Source of the DNA: Trichopria drosophilae | Lineage: Eukaryota; Arthropoda; Insecta; Hymenoptera; Diapriidae | Assembly: GCA_030407085.1 (NCBI GenBank) | Contig: CM059586.1 | Location: 17,688,001 to 17,752,000, forward strand | DNA: 64,000 bases | Direction: 5' to 3' | In this document: one piece after another, positions 12,461-22,232 of the stretch | Layout: the number at the start of each line of letters is the position of its first letter | Position numbering within the stretch: position 1 is the stretch's first letter | Notes under the pieces: model-generated | Seen by the model: the letters and a program-made list of their open reading frames with translations, nothing else | Database searches by the model: none | What the model was told of the DNA's origin: nothing | Translations under genes and position numbers: made by a program

Positions 12461-13132
12461 TTTTTCAGTAAATATTAAAGATAGGAGAACAAGATTAATT
12501 AAAATGAAAACATATAGAATAACAAAGGAATTACAAGAAACGTGTATGGTTACGGGTCACGTGGAGGGCGACAGATTTTACTATATTCTGCTGTATTTAA
12601 ACTATAACACGGATTATAAGGTTATTTCGGCTATACCAACACAAAAATTCTTGAAAAGGAAAAAAACTGGAGAAAACTAGGTCACCTTGAAAACTACTAT
12701 ATAAAAAAAGAGAACAATTCAGTCAACATGAGATTTGAAGTGTCGAAATTAGCAGAAATTTACCATCCATTTCTCTAATCTTGGTTAAATAATAATTAAC
12801 ATTTATATATGCTCATAAATAACGGTTCCTATATTCTTAGTACTTAAACACTAATACATGTATAACCTTATAATCCGTGTTATAGTGTAAACACAGTAGA
12901 ATCGCGCTGGCTTCTTCTATATTTTCTGAAGAGGACTCAAATCAGAGTCGAAACGTCAAATTGAAAAATTTCTTTCCTCCATTTAGACCCTTGATTCATT
13001 TTGTTTATATAGTAAAATCTGTTGTCCTCCACTTGACCCTTAAACATACAAGTTTCTTTTAATTCCTTTGTTATTCTATATTTTTTCATTTTAATTAAAC
13101 TTGTTCTCCCATCTTTAATATTTACTAAAAAT
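12461..13132. mobile_element. 672-bp inverted-repeat element with hammerhead-like core
   Basis: The left end TTTTTCAGTAAATATTAAAG is mirrored by CTTTAATATTTACTAAAAAT at the right end. Matching continues inward for roughly 170-180 bp per side (GAACAAG, TAACAAAGGAATTA, GGGTCA.GTGGAGG, CAGATTTTACTATAT, and AACACGGATTATAAGGTTAT against ATAACCTTATAATCCGTGTT). The right arm is longer because it contains an extra segment (about 12,895-12,995) with the CTGAAGA...GAAACGTC core described separately. Penelope-like elements often leave inverted terminal copies that carry hammerhead motifs, so this may be a PLE-derived terminal-repeat copy. No RT or GIY-YIG domain is visible. Confidence 0.65.
12926..12957 (+). 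ncRNA. Hammerhead-ribozyme-like core
   Basis: The order CTGAAGA (12,926-12,932), a five-base-pair stem GACTC/GAGTC with a six-base loop (12,934-12,949), then GAAACGTC (12,950-12,957) matches the CUGANGA - stem II - GAAA - short stem III - NUH arrangement of minimal type I hammerheads. Flanking ATTTT and AAAT could form a weak stem I. One G (12,933) lies unpaired between CTGAAGA and stem II, so activity is uncertain. That Penelope-like elements carry minimal hammerheads is known; assigning this one to them is inference. Confidence 0.4.
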
Positions 13133-13406
13133 ATCTAATGACCGATACATACCAAAACTATTTAAACAATATTATATATAAAACGGTCGAAAAATAATCT
13201 ATTGATTTAAAATGAATTATGTTTCTTCATAGCCTACTGCAAACTTGAAAATATGTATTGTTTATTACGCTGAAAAAAAGTGAGTTTTTTCAGTTTACGT
13301 AAAGAGTATTTTTCGTAAATCTCTTTCGAGAAATATATATTAGAAATCGGTCTCTTAATCTGGATAATGATAATACAATCGCATATCGTCCGCCTTGTGT
13401 ATAACG

Positions 13407-14438
13407 AAAGAACCCCGCACAAACCTTATGGAAAGTGGCCCTCGGTTAAATTGGCTGAAACTCATGTATGTTATAGTTCTTGATGTTCCGATGAAAAGTC
13501 TCCATGGCCACAAGGCCTGAAAATGAATAGTTTTTTCTGCACGTGTAGTCAAAGTACTAATATTTTGATGTAAAAAAATCACTATTTTGGCTATAGCTCA
13601 GTTCCTTTTAAAGATATGCCATCGAGTGAGGGCTCATTTTGACAGTTTTTTCAAGCCCTGCGATTCGTCTTAATGCCATTTTGACATAAGATGAAAATTT
13701 TGTTAGTTACAACGGCATAAAGGGGGAAAATCCCAATTTTTTTGGTTTTCCGCGTTTAGCTCATTTCGAGTAACATAACTTAAAGTAGGTAACGTAATAT
13801 CACACTGGGAAAAGTTATAGAGATTGAAGACGAAAAAAGGCGTGTTATACATTACGTTTTGATAAAAATTAAGCCCATAAGGAGTCCGTTAATATGAGAG
13901 AATTTACGAAAATCGGGTTTTGTAACGATGATGCGCATTTATTGCTAATTCCACGACATTAGGACGCAATTCACGGGCTCAGTCTTACTCGAAACGGAAC
14001 ATATAAAGGGTCAAGTTTTTAATCTTTTTGAGCTCTACAACTTTTGTTGGTGTGATATAACGTTAATTACTTAGCAAAATGAATTAAAAGCGGAAAATCT
14101 CAAAAATTAGAATTTTTCCCGGTTTATGCCGTTATAACTAAAGAAATTTTCATTGTAGGTCACAACGTCATAAAAATGAATGACAGGGCTTGAGAAAAAG
14201 CTTTAAAATGAGCCCTTACACGATGAAATATCTTCAAAACGAACTGAGCTATAGCAAAAATAGTTATTTTTTTATAGTAAAATACTAGTAATTTGGACGC
14301 ACGTACAGAAAAAACTATTCATTTTCAGGCCTTGTGGCAATGGGGACTTTTTATCGGAACATCAAAAGCTATAACATACATCAGTTTGATCAAATTTAAC
14401 CGAGAGCCACTTTCCATAAGGTTTGTGCGGGGTCCTTT
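13407..14438. mobile_element. 1.03-kb near-complete palindrome, AAAGGACCCCGCACA family
   Basis: Left end AAAGAACCCCGCACAAACCT and right end AGGTTTGTGCGGGGTCCTTT are inverse. The match extends through CTTATGGAAAGTGGC.CTCGG, TATAGTTCTTGATGTTCCGA, AGGCCTGAAAATGAATAG, CTATAGCTCAGTTC and AAAACGGCATAA-like words to a centre near 13,920, giving arms of about 500 bp. It shares only the terminal AAAGGACCCCGCACA with the 2.3-kb element at 9,296-11,603. No coding capacity is apparent. Confidence 0.85.
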
Positions 14439-14471
14439 GATAAATATAATGAAAAAAAAATCTTAACATTA

Positions 14472-14673
14472 CATTCTAAATTTCTTAAAGTAAACATTAA
14501 GCCAATTTCTACGAAAAGTGACTTTTTCACTATTTCTAAAAGGGAAATTTCACTTTATTAAAAGTACGTGGAAACATGTCACTCTAATAAAGTAAAATTT
14601 CCACATTAGAAACAGTAAAAAAGTCACCTTTATCAGAGAGTAGCTCAATTTTCGCATTAAGTAATTTAGAGTG
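14472..14673. mobile_element. 202-bp palindromic MITE (copy 2)
   Basis: CATTCTAAATTTCTTAAAGT at the left and ACTTTAATTTAGAGTG-like sequence at the right, with the same internal GTGACTTTTTCACTATTTCT motif as the element at 4,757-4,957. TA precedes the left end (14,470-14,471). The right flank is CA, so that side of the duplication has mutated or the end is off by a base. Confidence 0.8.
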
Positions 14674-15325
14674 CACATGAGACTGATCAATTTTCAATAA
14701 AAAATATCTTCAACAATTAAGTAATCGTTACATTCTGATTATGCTTAAAAGTGATAAAGAATTTGTTTTCTATCCTTAAAATTCTGGAAATGAATTCTTT
14801 TCATCTTAATTTTACTCTCTAATTAAGACTGATCGGGAATCATGTTTTAAGCCAAAAAAATAGAGTTTCGATAATTTTTTAATTTTCTTCATCGTTAGCC
14901 AACAAAATAAATAACATTTAAATATTGGTATATCCTCGTTACAATTCGTGATGATTTCGTATGGTATCATTAATAATGGATGATTCGTTTATTCAACATT
15001 AATAAAAATTCGATTATGTTTAATGATACTTCTTCCGTGAAAAAATTCTGATCGACAGTAAGAGGCTGCAACTTCGATCATGAATAATCACAAAAAGAAT
15101 ATCCAATTGAAGTAATTTTTTACTTACTTCGATTTTGATCCAATCCTAATTGTATTCAGAATTTTTTAATCGGGTATTATAAATGATTAAAAATTGAAAA
15201 AACACGGGACGTCGTAATTCAATAAGCAATTTTTAGAACAAATTGGAAAGTTGATTAAAATATGACATTCACAATGCCCCTGACTTTCATTTGAAGGGTT
15301 ATCGAAGGTCTAGTTTTAATAACAC
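14674..15325. other. AT-rich non-coding DNA
   Basis: Nothing recognised beyond AT-rich sequence with TTCGATTATG/TGATTCG words. Confidence 0.45.
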
Positions 15326-15620
15326 CGGACCACAAAAAAACTTCTCTTTTATGCAATAAACGCAACTAGGTTCCTCTTATAGATTTTTGGCCGCCGAATC
15401 CGAATTCGGGCACAGAATTGGTCCTGTACGTCTGAGTTTTTTAAATCTGAGGTTTATACTGCGATAATTTTTTTTTTTCAGAAAAACTTAACAAATCTTG
15501 TGCAAGAAAAAAAGTCAACTGTGCAATGGATCAAGACTAGATAATTCGAATGGATTTTTGGTTGCTGATCCGAATCCAGGGTCCAGAATTTGTTCAAATT
15601 GTTTACATTTTTTTATGTTT
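15326..15620 (+). repeat. Dispersed repeat, copy A (ACACCGGACCACAAAAA)
   Basis: ACACCGGACCACAAAAA, ATGCAATAAACGCAACTAGG, TCTTATAGATTTT, CGCCGAATCCGAATTCGGGC and ATTGGTCCTGTACGT recur in the same order and strand at 17,213-17,500. Within each copy the AGACTAG...GAATCCGAATTC block is itself repeated at a spacing of roughly 180-190 bp (second block about 15,535-15,590), so the unit is a short tandem. The GTCGCTGAATCCGAATTCG word resembles the satellite family at 39,990-40,540. Confidence 0.65.
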
Positions 15621-15649
15621 GAGGTTATATTGTGAAAAACTACTTTTTT

Positions 15650-15990
15650 GTAATTGCGGGCGTAAAGTTCGTGCGTAAAGTACTTTTGATGCCTATCTTT
15701 CGCGCGTAAAGTAAACTTTTATGCACTCCCGACGACGAAATTCGTAAAATGACCGGTCGTGCGTAAAGTTATACTTCACGCACTCAAACAGGCATCAAAA
15801 CTTTACGCACTCACTTTACGCGCGCAAATACAAAAAATAGGATACCTAACACGTGTGTAAAGTATAACTGTTACGCACGGGTCGGGAACTTTACACATCA
15901 CTCGGCGCCTTCGGCGCCTCGTAGGTATGGTTCCCGTCCCGTGCGTAAAAGTATACTTTACACCCTTGTTAGGTAATGTACTATTTGGAC
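15650..15990. repeat. Cluster of GTGCGTAAAGT motifs in both orientations, hairpin-rich
   Basis: About ten copies of GTGCGTAAAGT or close variants (GCGCGTAAAGT, GTGTGTAAAGT) alternate with their reverse complement ACTTTACGCAC, often arranged as AAGTATACTT mini-palindromes. A perfect hairpin GGCGCC-TTC-GGCGCC sits at 15,904-15,918. The 63-codon minus-strand frame here is low complexity. A similar GCGTAAA/TTTACGCC pattern occurs at 20,670-20,910. Confidence 0.75.
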
Positions 15991-16600
15991 ACATTTACAT
16001 TTTTTTAGATTCAGTACACGGAGAAACTTTTCATACGAATATTTCTAAAATTCTGTTTTAGATGTCAGATTCGTAAACTCATGAAATGTTTTTCACGCTA
16101 TAAATCTGAAATATTAAAAATCTCAGACGCGATGGATGAATGATGTCCCTGAATTCACATTCAGTGGCCGAAAATCAGAATCACCTCCTCCTCTTTCATT
16201 TACGACTGAAATTTTGTTCCTTACAACACACGCTTGTTAAGGGCTTGCATGAAAGAGACCATGTTTAGATACTAACACCATCTATTAGTTACAAAAGAAA
16301 CTCATACCTCAAAGTGGGTTATTTTACTAAATAAAAAGAGATGAGGCTTATTTAAAAACTCAAGCATAAAACTGCGACATTAAGAATTAAAGAAGTCATA
16401 AATAAAACGTCTTTAAGATCTCCTTTACCAAAACCAACACTTCTTCAAGCGGTATTTTTTAGATATCATTAGAAATAGACCTGGATGTACAAAATCAAAC
16501 ATTTGTTAAAAAATGATACAAATGTTCAATTTTGCAACTTTAGAACTATTCGGAATGATAATGATAGTCTCACGAAACAATAACTAAATCCGAAACTGTT
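15991..16600. other. Non-coding DNA between repeats
   Basis: 16,030-16,160 holds a partly inverted counterpart of copy A (ATTTCTAAAATTCTG, GATTCGTAAACTC, AAATCTCAGACGCGA against GTCTGAGTTTTTTAAATC). The rest shows nothing I recognise. Confidence 0.35.
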
Positions 16601-16609
16601 TATGAAACA

Positions 16610-16960
16610 AACGTGACTCACGGCGTGTTCAAAATTGCACTCTGGGCAAAAAATGGAGTTTGGTGTCCTTCCGCAAGAGACACGCGTCTCAGGGAAATTT
16701 TGTGTCGCAAGTGCAAGAACTTCGGGATCCGGTTACGCTTAATCGACAGTCCTTTCCAGGATATGACGTCAGTGGTGTGCGGTTTGCAGATCGGCAGATG
16801 CCAACGTGCGATCCGACTCCTTTCGCCTTTTTTCTTCTGTTGCAATTACAATTACACGACCATCGTCTCTGTCTAACGTTGTCTGACGAAATCGGATTCG
16901 TATAAACAACCGATGCTCGTGGCATCTAAGGCGACGTGCTCGCCATTTTAGCCAAGTCCG
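16610..16960. other. GC-rich unique island, function unknown
   Basis: An isolated CpG-containing stretch (ACACGCGTCTCAGGG, GGATCCGGTTACGC, TATGACGTCAGTGG, GGCGACGTGCTCGCC) with overlapping 60-87-codon frames on both strands, none showing a known domain. TGACGTCA at 16,764-16,771 is a CREB/ATF-type site. Candidate regulatory element or 5' exon. I cannot decide. Confidence 0.3.
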
Positions 16961-17212
16961 CAAATTTATTTTACTGCTGAGTTTTCGAAAATAATAATTA
17001 ATAGCGACGAAGCAAACAAACTATTAAAACGAGACATTTTGTCTCGAATGATTTTTAAATTGCGTAAATTTATGATGTTATCTTGATATTTGCAGTTTTG
17101 TTACTAATTTGAACGAGATTTTAGGTATTTTTGGTATAGGTGTTAAAAAAATACCACCATTTCCAATTTTAATAAATACTTGAACCGGAAGTCAATTAAT
17201 TCAGCCATTCAT

Positions 17213-17505
17213 TACACCGGACCACAAAAAGAACTTATGTCATGTGCAATAAACGTAACTAAGTTTTTTTCTTATAGATTTTGGGTCGCTGAATCCGAAT
17301 TCGAGCACCTCCTATACCACAATCCTATACGTTTCAGTTTCTTTACATGTCAGGTTTAAATTGGTAAAAATTTATTTTTTCAGGAAAATATACACATTTA
17401 CTACAAGAAACCAAATTTTAAATTGTAAAATGAAACAAGACTAGGTTGTTCTTATCGATTTTGAGTCGCTGAAACCGAATTCGGACACAAAATTGGTCCT
17501 GTAAG
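17213..17505 (+). repeat. Dispersed repeat, copy B
   Basis: Direct-orientation partner of 15,326-15,620: ACACCGGACCACAAAAAGAA, GTGCAATAAACGTAACTAAG, TTATAGATTTTGGGTCGCTG, then a second internal block AAGACTAGGTTGTTCTTATC and TGGTCCTGTAAG. Divergence between copies is moderate, implying separate insertions or an old duplication 1.9 kb apart. Confidence 0.65.
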
Positions 17506-18504
17506 TATTTTTTCAAAAAATTCACACAGAAATCTCCTCAAAAAGTTTGTCACCATCCAAGATGCATCTCTATTCTTATACTTGATAAACATGGAGATTT
17601 CTAAAAAAACAGTTAAAAATTTGGCCATTTAACAACGATTTCTACATTTATACACCATTTTCGATCTTATGCGTCTGAAAAGCTCTTTTTGGACAGTATT
17701 TAAGACACCTTCAAGAGGTGTGTCTAAAAGGTATTTTTAGAAAGAGGTCCTGCACGAAGAACATCTACAAGAAGCCTAAACTGAAGTCCAAAAAATGATG
17801 CTGAAGAACATTCTATAATATTACGAAACTGAAACTCCAATAGAGTTCTTTAATATGTCTTAAATAGTACATTTGGATGATCTATGATGTATAAAATCTA
17901 GAAACGAGAAGAAATAAATTTCAACGAATCATAAAACAACCGGCATCAACAGACAGATCAACACTTTTGTAAACTCAAGAATCATTTTCCTAAATTTTGG
18001 AAGTTAGTAACTTTGTGAACGTTCCTTATAGCGCTTGGTTCCTTGGGACAGACGTTAATTTTAATGATAATTAGTTGCGTTCGAAAAAATCACCGGTAAA
18101 TTGTAAACGACGTGCGACACATCGCTCAGCAATACAACCGGTACGATTTGTGCTTCATGGAGAAAGAGTACCGGCGAAGCTGAATCCACATTTCCCGGAG
18201 AACAATATACCAGGTGAATACCACTAACAAACTATTGTCCGATAATCGTCCGACTCTGCTTCTGTACCCCTTCCAACCCATGCTTCATTCCACACCCTAA
18301 GCTAACCAACCCTTGACAACTATGTCCTATGTATCTATATATCGTAAACTTTCGCCTTTTGGATTATCTCGAGGCCCTTTTTTATGTTTTATTTTTTTTG
18401 CGAAGTAATGATTCTATAACAACAGAGGTCTATCATGTTTACAGAGGGCACAAATTTCTGGTTGTGTTTTTAACTCATACAACACAATTCAAAGTTTACA
18501 TTAA
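17506..18504. other. Non-coding DNA with a moderately GC-rich block
   Basis: 18,040-18,310 is less AT-rich than its surroundings (CACCGGTAAATTG, CAACCGGTACG, GTACCGGCGAAG), with three ACCGG words within 120 bp. No ORF or known element is visible. It could be a regulatory block of an adjacent gene outside the window. Confidence 0.3.
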
Positions 18505-18584
18505 TGCCTGAAAAGACACTTTTTTCCTCTTCAATGTCAAAGTATTTCGTATCGAAATTAAACTTGACAAAAAATTATGGAAAC

Positions 18585-19340
18585 ATATCCTAGTATTTTT
18601 GAGGTCGCTCTAAAAGATACCGACGTCAAAAGTGAGTTTCAGCAATCTGGCTAATAGCAATGTGCTGCAAAAATGACAAAAAAATATCAGTAAATAAATT
18701 TTTTTAAATGTTTAAATATTTACGAAAAACTATGAAAAAATATTGGTATATTCTTTGATAAACTTTAAACATTTTTTAATTCTTTGTAATTTTTGTACAA
18801 AGTTTATATTTTTCAAGGGCAAGAATTTCAAGTATTATAATTTAAGATATTTTTTTCTCGAAAACTATCAACTTTTTAAAAGAAATGTTGAAAAACAAAA
18901 AGTGCTTAGAATTCATCAAGGAATGTACCAAAATGTGTGCAGAATTTTTCATAGATATTTAAAAAATTCGTTAAAAATTTAAATAAACAATTTTTCAAAA
19001 TATGAAAACAAAAATTTGAAAATATTCCGCTGAATTTTTAAAAATAATTTCTAAGGACTTTTCATTACTACAATCTTTTGACACAGCTCATAGTTTTTTG
19101 AAAAGAATGTCCAGATAATCTTCAACGAAATTTTCATTGAGGATGTCATTTTGAGGCTGGTACAATGTGGGATAAAAAGCAAATTTTTTTTCCGAAAATT
19201 CATATATTTTATCCTCCTTTATCCGCGATTTCAATACAATCTCAATACTCTAATAACTTGAAAAATACAGATAAGTATATGTAAAAACTCAATTTTGATG
19301 TCGAATCTTGAAGAGCGACTTCGAAAATGCCAGAATTTAT
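18585..19340. repeat. Inverted repeat related to the TTAA-flanked MITE
   Basis: TTTTTGAGGTCGCTCTAAAA and GACGTCAAAAGTGAGTTT (18,590-18,645) are mirrored at 19,284-19,340 (AAACTCAATTTTGATGTCGA, CTTGAAGAGCGACTTCGAAA). The same GAGGTCGCTCTTCAAGATTC word lies inside the TTAA-flanked MITE at 36,996-37,199, so this is a larger or composite relative. Just upstream, 18,501-18,511 reads TTAATGCCTGA, like the MITE terminus. The interior is AT-rich and non-coding. Confidence 0.6.
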
Positions 19341-20660
19341 TTAACAAAAATCAGGATTTTTGTAGAATTTTTTTTTACTTATTTTTATTTTTTATTATTT
19401 CCTGTATTAGAACACCTCAGATATCAACACATATCGGATAAAAAATGTTTGGGCAAGAAGATAAAACTGGTGAAAAAATTTCAAAATGGCGGCTCAAAAA
19501 TGGCTGCTAAATTCGATTTTTTTCAAAACCTATGACGGGAATGAAATGACACACAAAATTATACACATAATAGAACCCGCGTATAAAATTCGTCAATATT
19601 TTAAATTAATCTTTAGGTTACTATGTAAAGGAATATTTTTTTTTCAACGACATCCCCTGAAAACTGTGGTAGGCTCAATTGCTAACAATTATACTTAAAT
19701 ACGCATCAAAGCTGAATAAATACAGACGTGTAACCTAACAACTGGATACTTTAGTTAGCAATCTGTTCGAAAGTTATACAAATACGTAAAACAAAAGCCA
19801 CCTCTGCGGTTTGACGCCACCTATCGTCACCGAATAAAAACCCCGCCGCGACCGATGAATCTCCGTCGATTTTAACAAGTTTTAAAAAGTTCACAATATC
19901 CTTGAAACAATAGATCTGTACAACTACCGATGACACAATGCGAAAAACAAAAGAATTTATTTGTCATTAGATAATTAAGATGAGGCGTCCCCTAATATCG
20001 AAACGCAGCTGGATGCCGGAAATTCCAGGGACGTATTTTTATTGGTGCACACCAAGTTTTAATAGTAAGTTAATAATAACATAGTATTATTATTATTTTC
20101 TATAGACAATAAAGTAGGTATCAAGACTAAAATATAATTTGAAATCACTCTAAATATTTAATACACTACCAAGAAATTCAAAAGTAATAGAAGAATTGAA
20201 AATGGTATTCTCATGTTTAAGTCTAGTCTGATAATCCAGTCAAATTAGAGAAAAAAAGCAGTTTTTAAGTAGAGGGGAAAGGTTTATTTTCGTTTTTTTG
20301 TCAATAACTCAGTTTACATCGAAATCAGATCTATAACCCCTCACTTTGTAATACCCACGCTGTAAAAAAAGGCAATGAATTTTACAAATCTGTTGTCATT
20401 TTCATTTGGTAATATGCCCACGTTCAAAGTTTCTACATGAAGTTAGGAACTGTAGAAGGTATTGTATGTATCTTTACGTAGAAGTTAGTAAAATTACAAC
20501 GCGTTGTAATATTACCGAAGGTAGCGTTGGCTTTTTATATTTGGAGGTTAGGAATTATGACTTTTGGACTTTTCGACCCCCATCCAGCAAATATACTTTT
20601 TGGTAATTTCGATATTATGTAATATAATCAGTATTGTAAGATTAGGAATTTTTATTTATT
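19341..20660. other. Non-coding DNA
   Basis: AT-rich, with a GC-richer block at about 19,790-20,040 (CCTCTGCGGTTTGACGCCAC, CCCCGCCGCGACCGATG). CAAAATGGCGG at about 19,484 is shared with other repeats in the window. No gene recognised. Confidence 0.35.
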
Positions 20661-20920
20661 ATTTTTTGATCCAGTAGGCGTAAAAAGGTTAGTTTACGCC
20701 CTCATTTGCAGGCATAAAATGCTTCTTTCACACCTCCCGAAGCCTAAAATATTTTTGCTGTGGGCAAAATTTATTCTGCATCAAAAAATAATGTTTGAAT
20801 CTCAGGTGTAGAATTTTCACCCTCATGAACCATCCTTTTACCGCTTCACTGTCCCTAGCGTTCTGTCATCGTCGTATAAACTCTCATTTTACGCCCTTAA
20901 TAAAAAAAATAACTATTTTA
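20661..20920. repeat. Eroded hairpin repeat (GCGTAAA/TTTACGCC)
   Basis: GGCGTAAAAAGGTTAGTTTACGCCC forms an imperfect stem near 20,676-20,701, and GTATAAACTCTCATTTTACGCCC ends the block near 20,900. The TTTACGCC word in both orientations links it to the 15,650-15,990 cluster. Confidence 0.4.
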
Positions 20921-21930
20921 TCGGCACATCGCCTTCACTTAAAAAATTTAGCCAAGTGGTAATTAAAAAATTACCAAAAAGAACGTGCATATTTTTATCG
21001 GTACATCGTCAGTGATTGGAAAATTTAGATAAATATGGGTTTTATTGTTAAGTACAGACTGAACTATGATCATCATTATCCACGTATACTGACAATTTTA
21101 AACAATTTTCAAAATTAAAACAACAATTCTTGATTCATGAGAAAAGTTTGTGAGAAGAGTGTATCGTTAAATCAGAAATATTATACTCCTTAATATACAT
21201 AGTAAACCAATGCTTAAATTTTTGAAAATTTTAGTCTGAAAATAAAAGTAAAATATTCAACACAAACAATGCAAATCGACGTAAGATTTGCAAGGTACGG
21301 CACTGTACGAATTACACGGTCCAGCGCAGAGTATTTGCCAAAAGTACACCGCTGGTAATGTTGACCTTTTAGCCTTCGACCGGATGAGGCCGGTGGTGCA
21401 AATTAACGATGTTTGCTCGCAACCCTTGCCGACATCGAAGAGCCAACCCTTTTTTTACGAAATCTGTGAATCTCTCGTCTCGTCGTTTCTGGGAGAAGGG
21501 TCGGTGCAGGAAGGTGATGCGGGGGTGCATCAGAAGGGTCGATCCTCTAGTGCTCTTCTTCTGGATGCAGTAGAATCTCCTTCATCGAGAGCGCATCTTC
21601 ATTATATTCATTTTTAAGGACCAAATGTTTAAATTTCAAGGGCACATGTTCAATGAATTCAAATGCGATTTGAAAAAGTATTAAGGTTATAGATAAACTA
21701 AATCATGAAATCACTCATTATTCGTTCCTTATCCCCTTAACTTTTAATAATTTAGATAACTGGACCATTTCTAAATAGTCTATGGTATACTAAACATGCC
21801 CTTGGCCGTTTTCGAAATTATGATGTCAAGAAAAAGACACAAGCTTTCAAAAATTGTCTTACGATTTTGTCAAACTATTAGCTATGAATTATCACATTGA
21901 CTTTTATCAAGTTATAGAAAATTGTTAAAA
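20921..21930. other. Non-coding DNA with a GC-richer ORF-bearing island
   Basis: 21,288-21,617 is a 109-codon plus-strand frame in a less AT-rich island. It shows no signal peptide, domain or splice-site arrangement that I can recognise, and ends in AT-rich sequence. I list it only as an unexplained island. Chance ORF or an exon of an unknown gene are both open. Confidence 0.25.
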
Positions 21931-22232
21931 TCGAGTTAAAATCGATACCCGGAGCTTTTAGGGGTCGCCAATTATGAGTCTGACATTCAATTTTGAAAAT
22001 TAAAAATGGCGGATAAATTTTTAAAAAATCGAAGCATTTTGCTTGAAACATCGTACTCGGTTTTTCGAGTTCGCTATTACAAATCTGATAATATATTTTG
22101 AAAATTTGACCCCCGAGCAACAAGTGTCAAGTGAAATGGTTTTAATTTGGAAAATTGATCCGCCATATTGAATTTTCAACATCTGAATTTGTGGTCTGCG
22201 ACCGACCCAAATACCCCTTATACACCAGATTA
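21931..22232. repeat. Inverted pair of satellite-family units
   Basis: A plus-oriented unit (GATACCCGGAGCTTTTAGGG, GTCGCCAATTATGAGTCTGA, TTGAAAATTAAAAATGGCGG) is followed by a minus-oriented one (GATCCGCCATATTGAATTTT, CAACATCTGAATTTGTGGTC, then CCCAAATACCCC). Same word order and same head-to-head layout as the array at 39,990-40,540. Confidence 0.6.
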
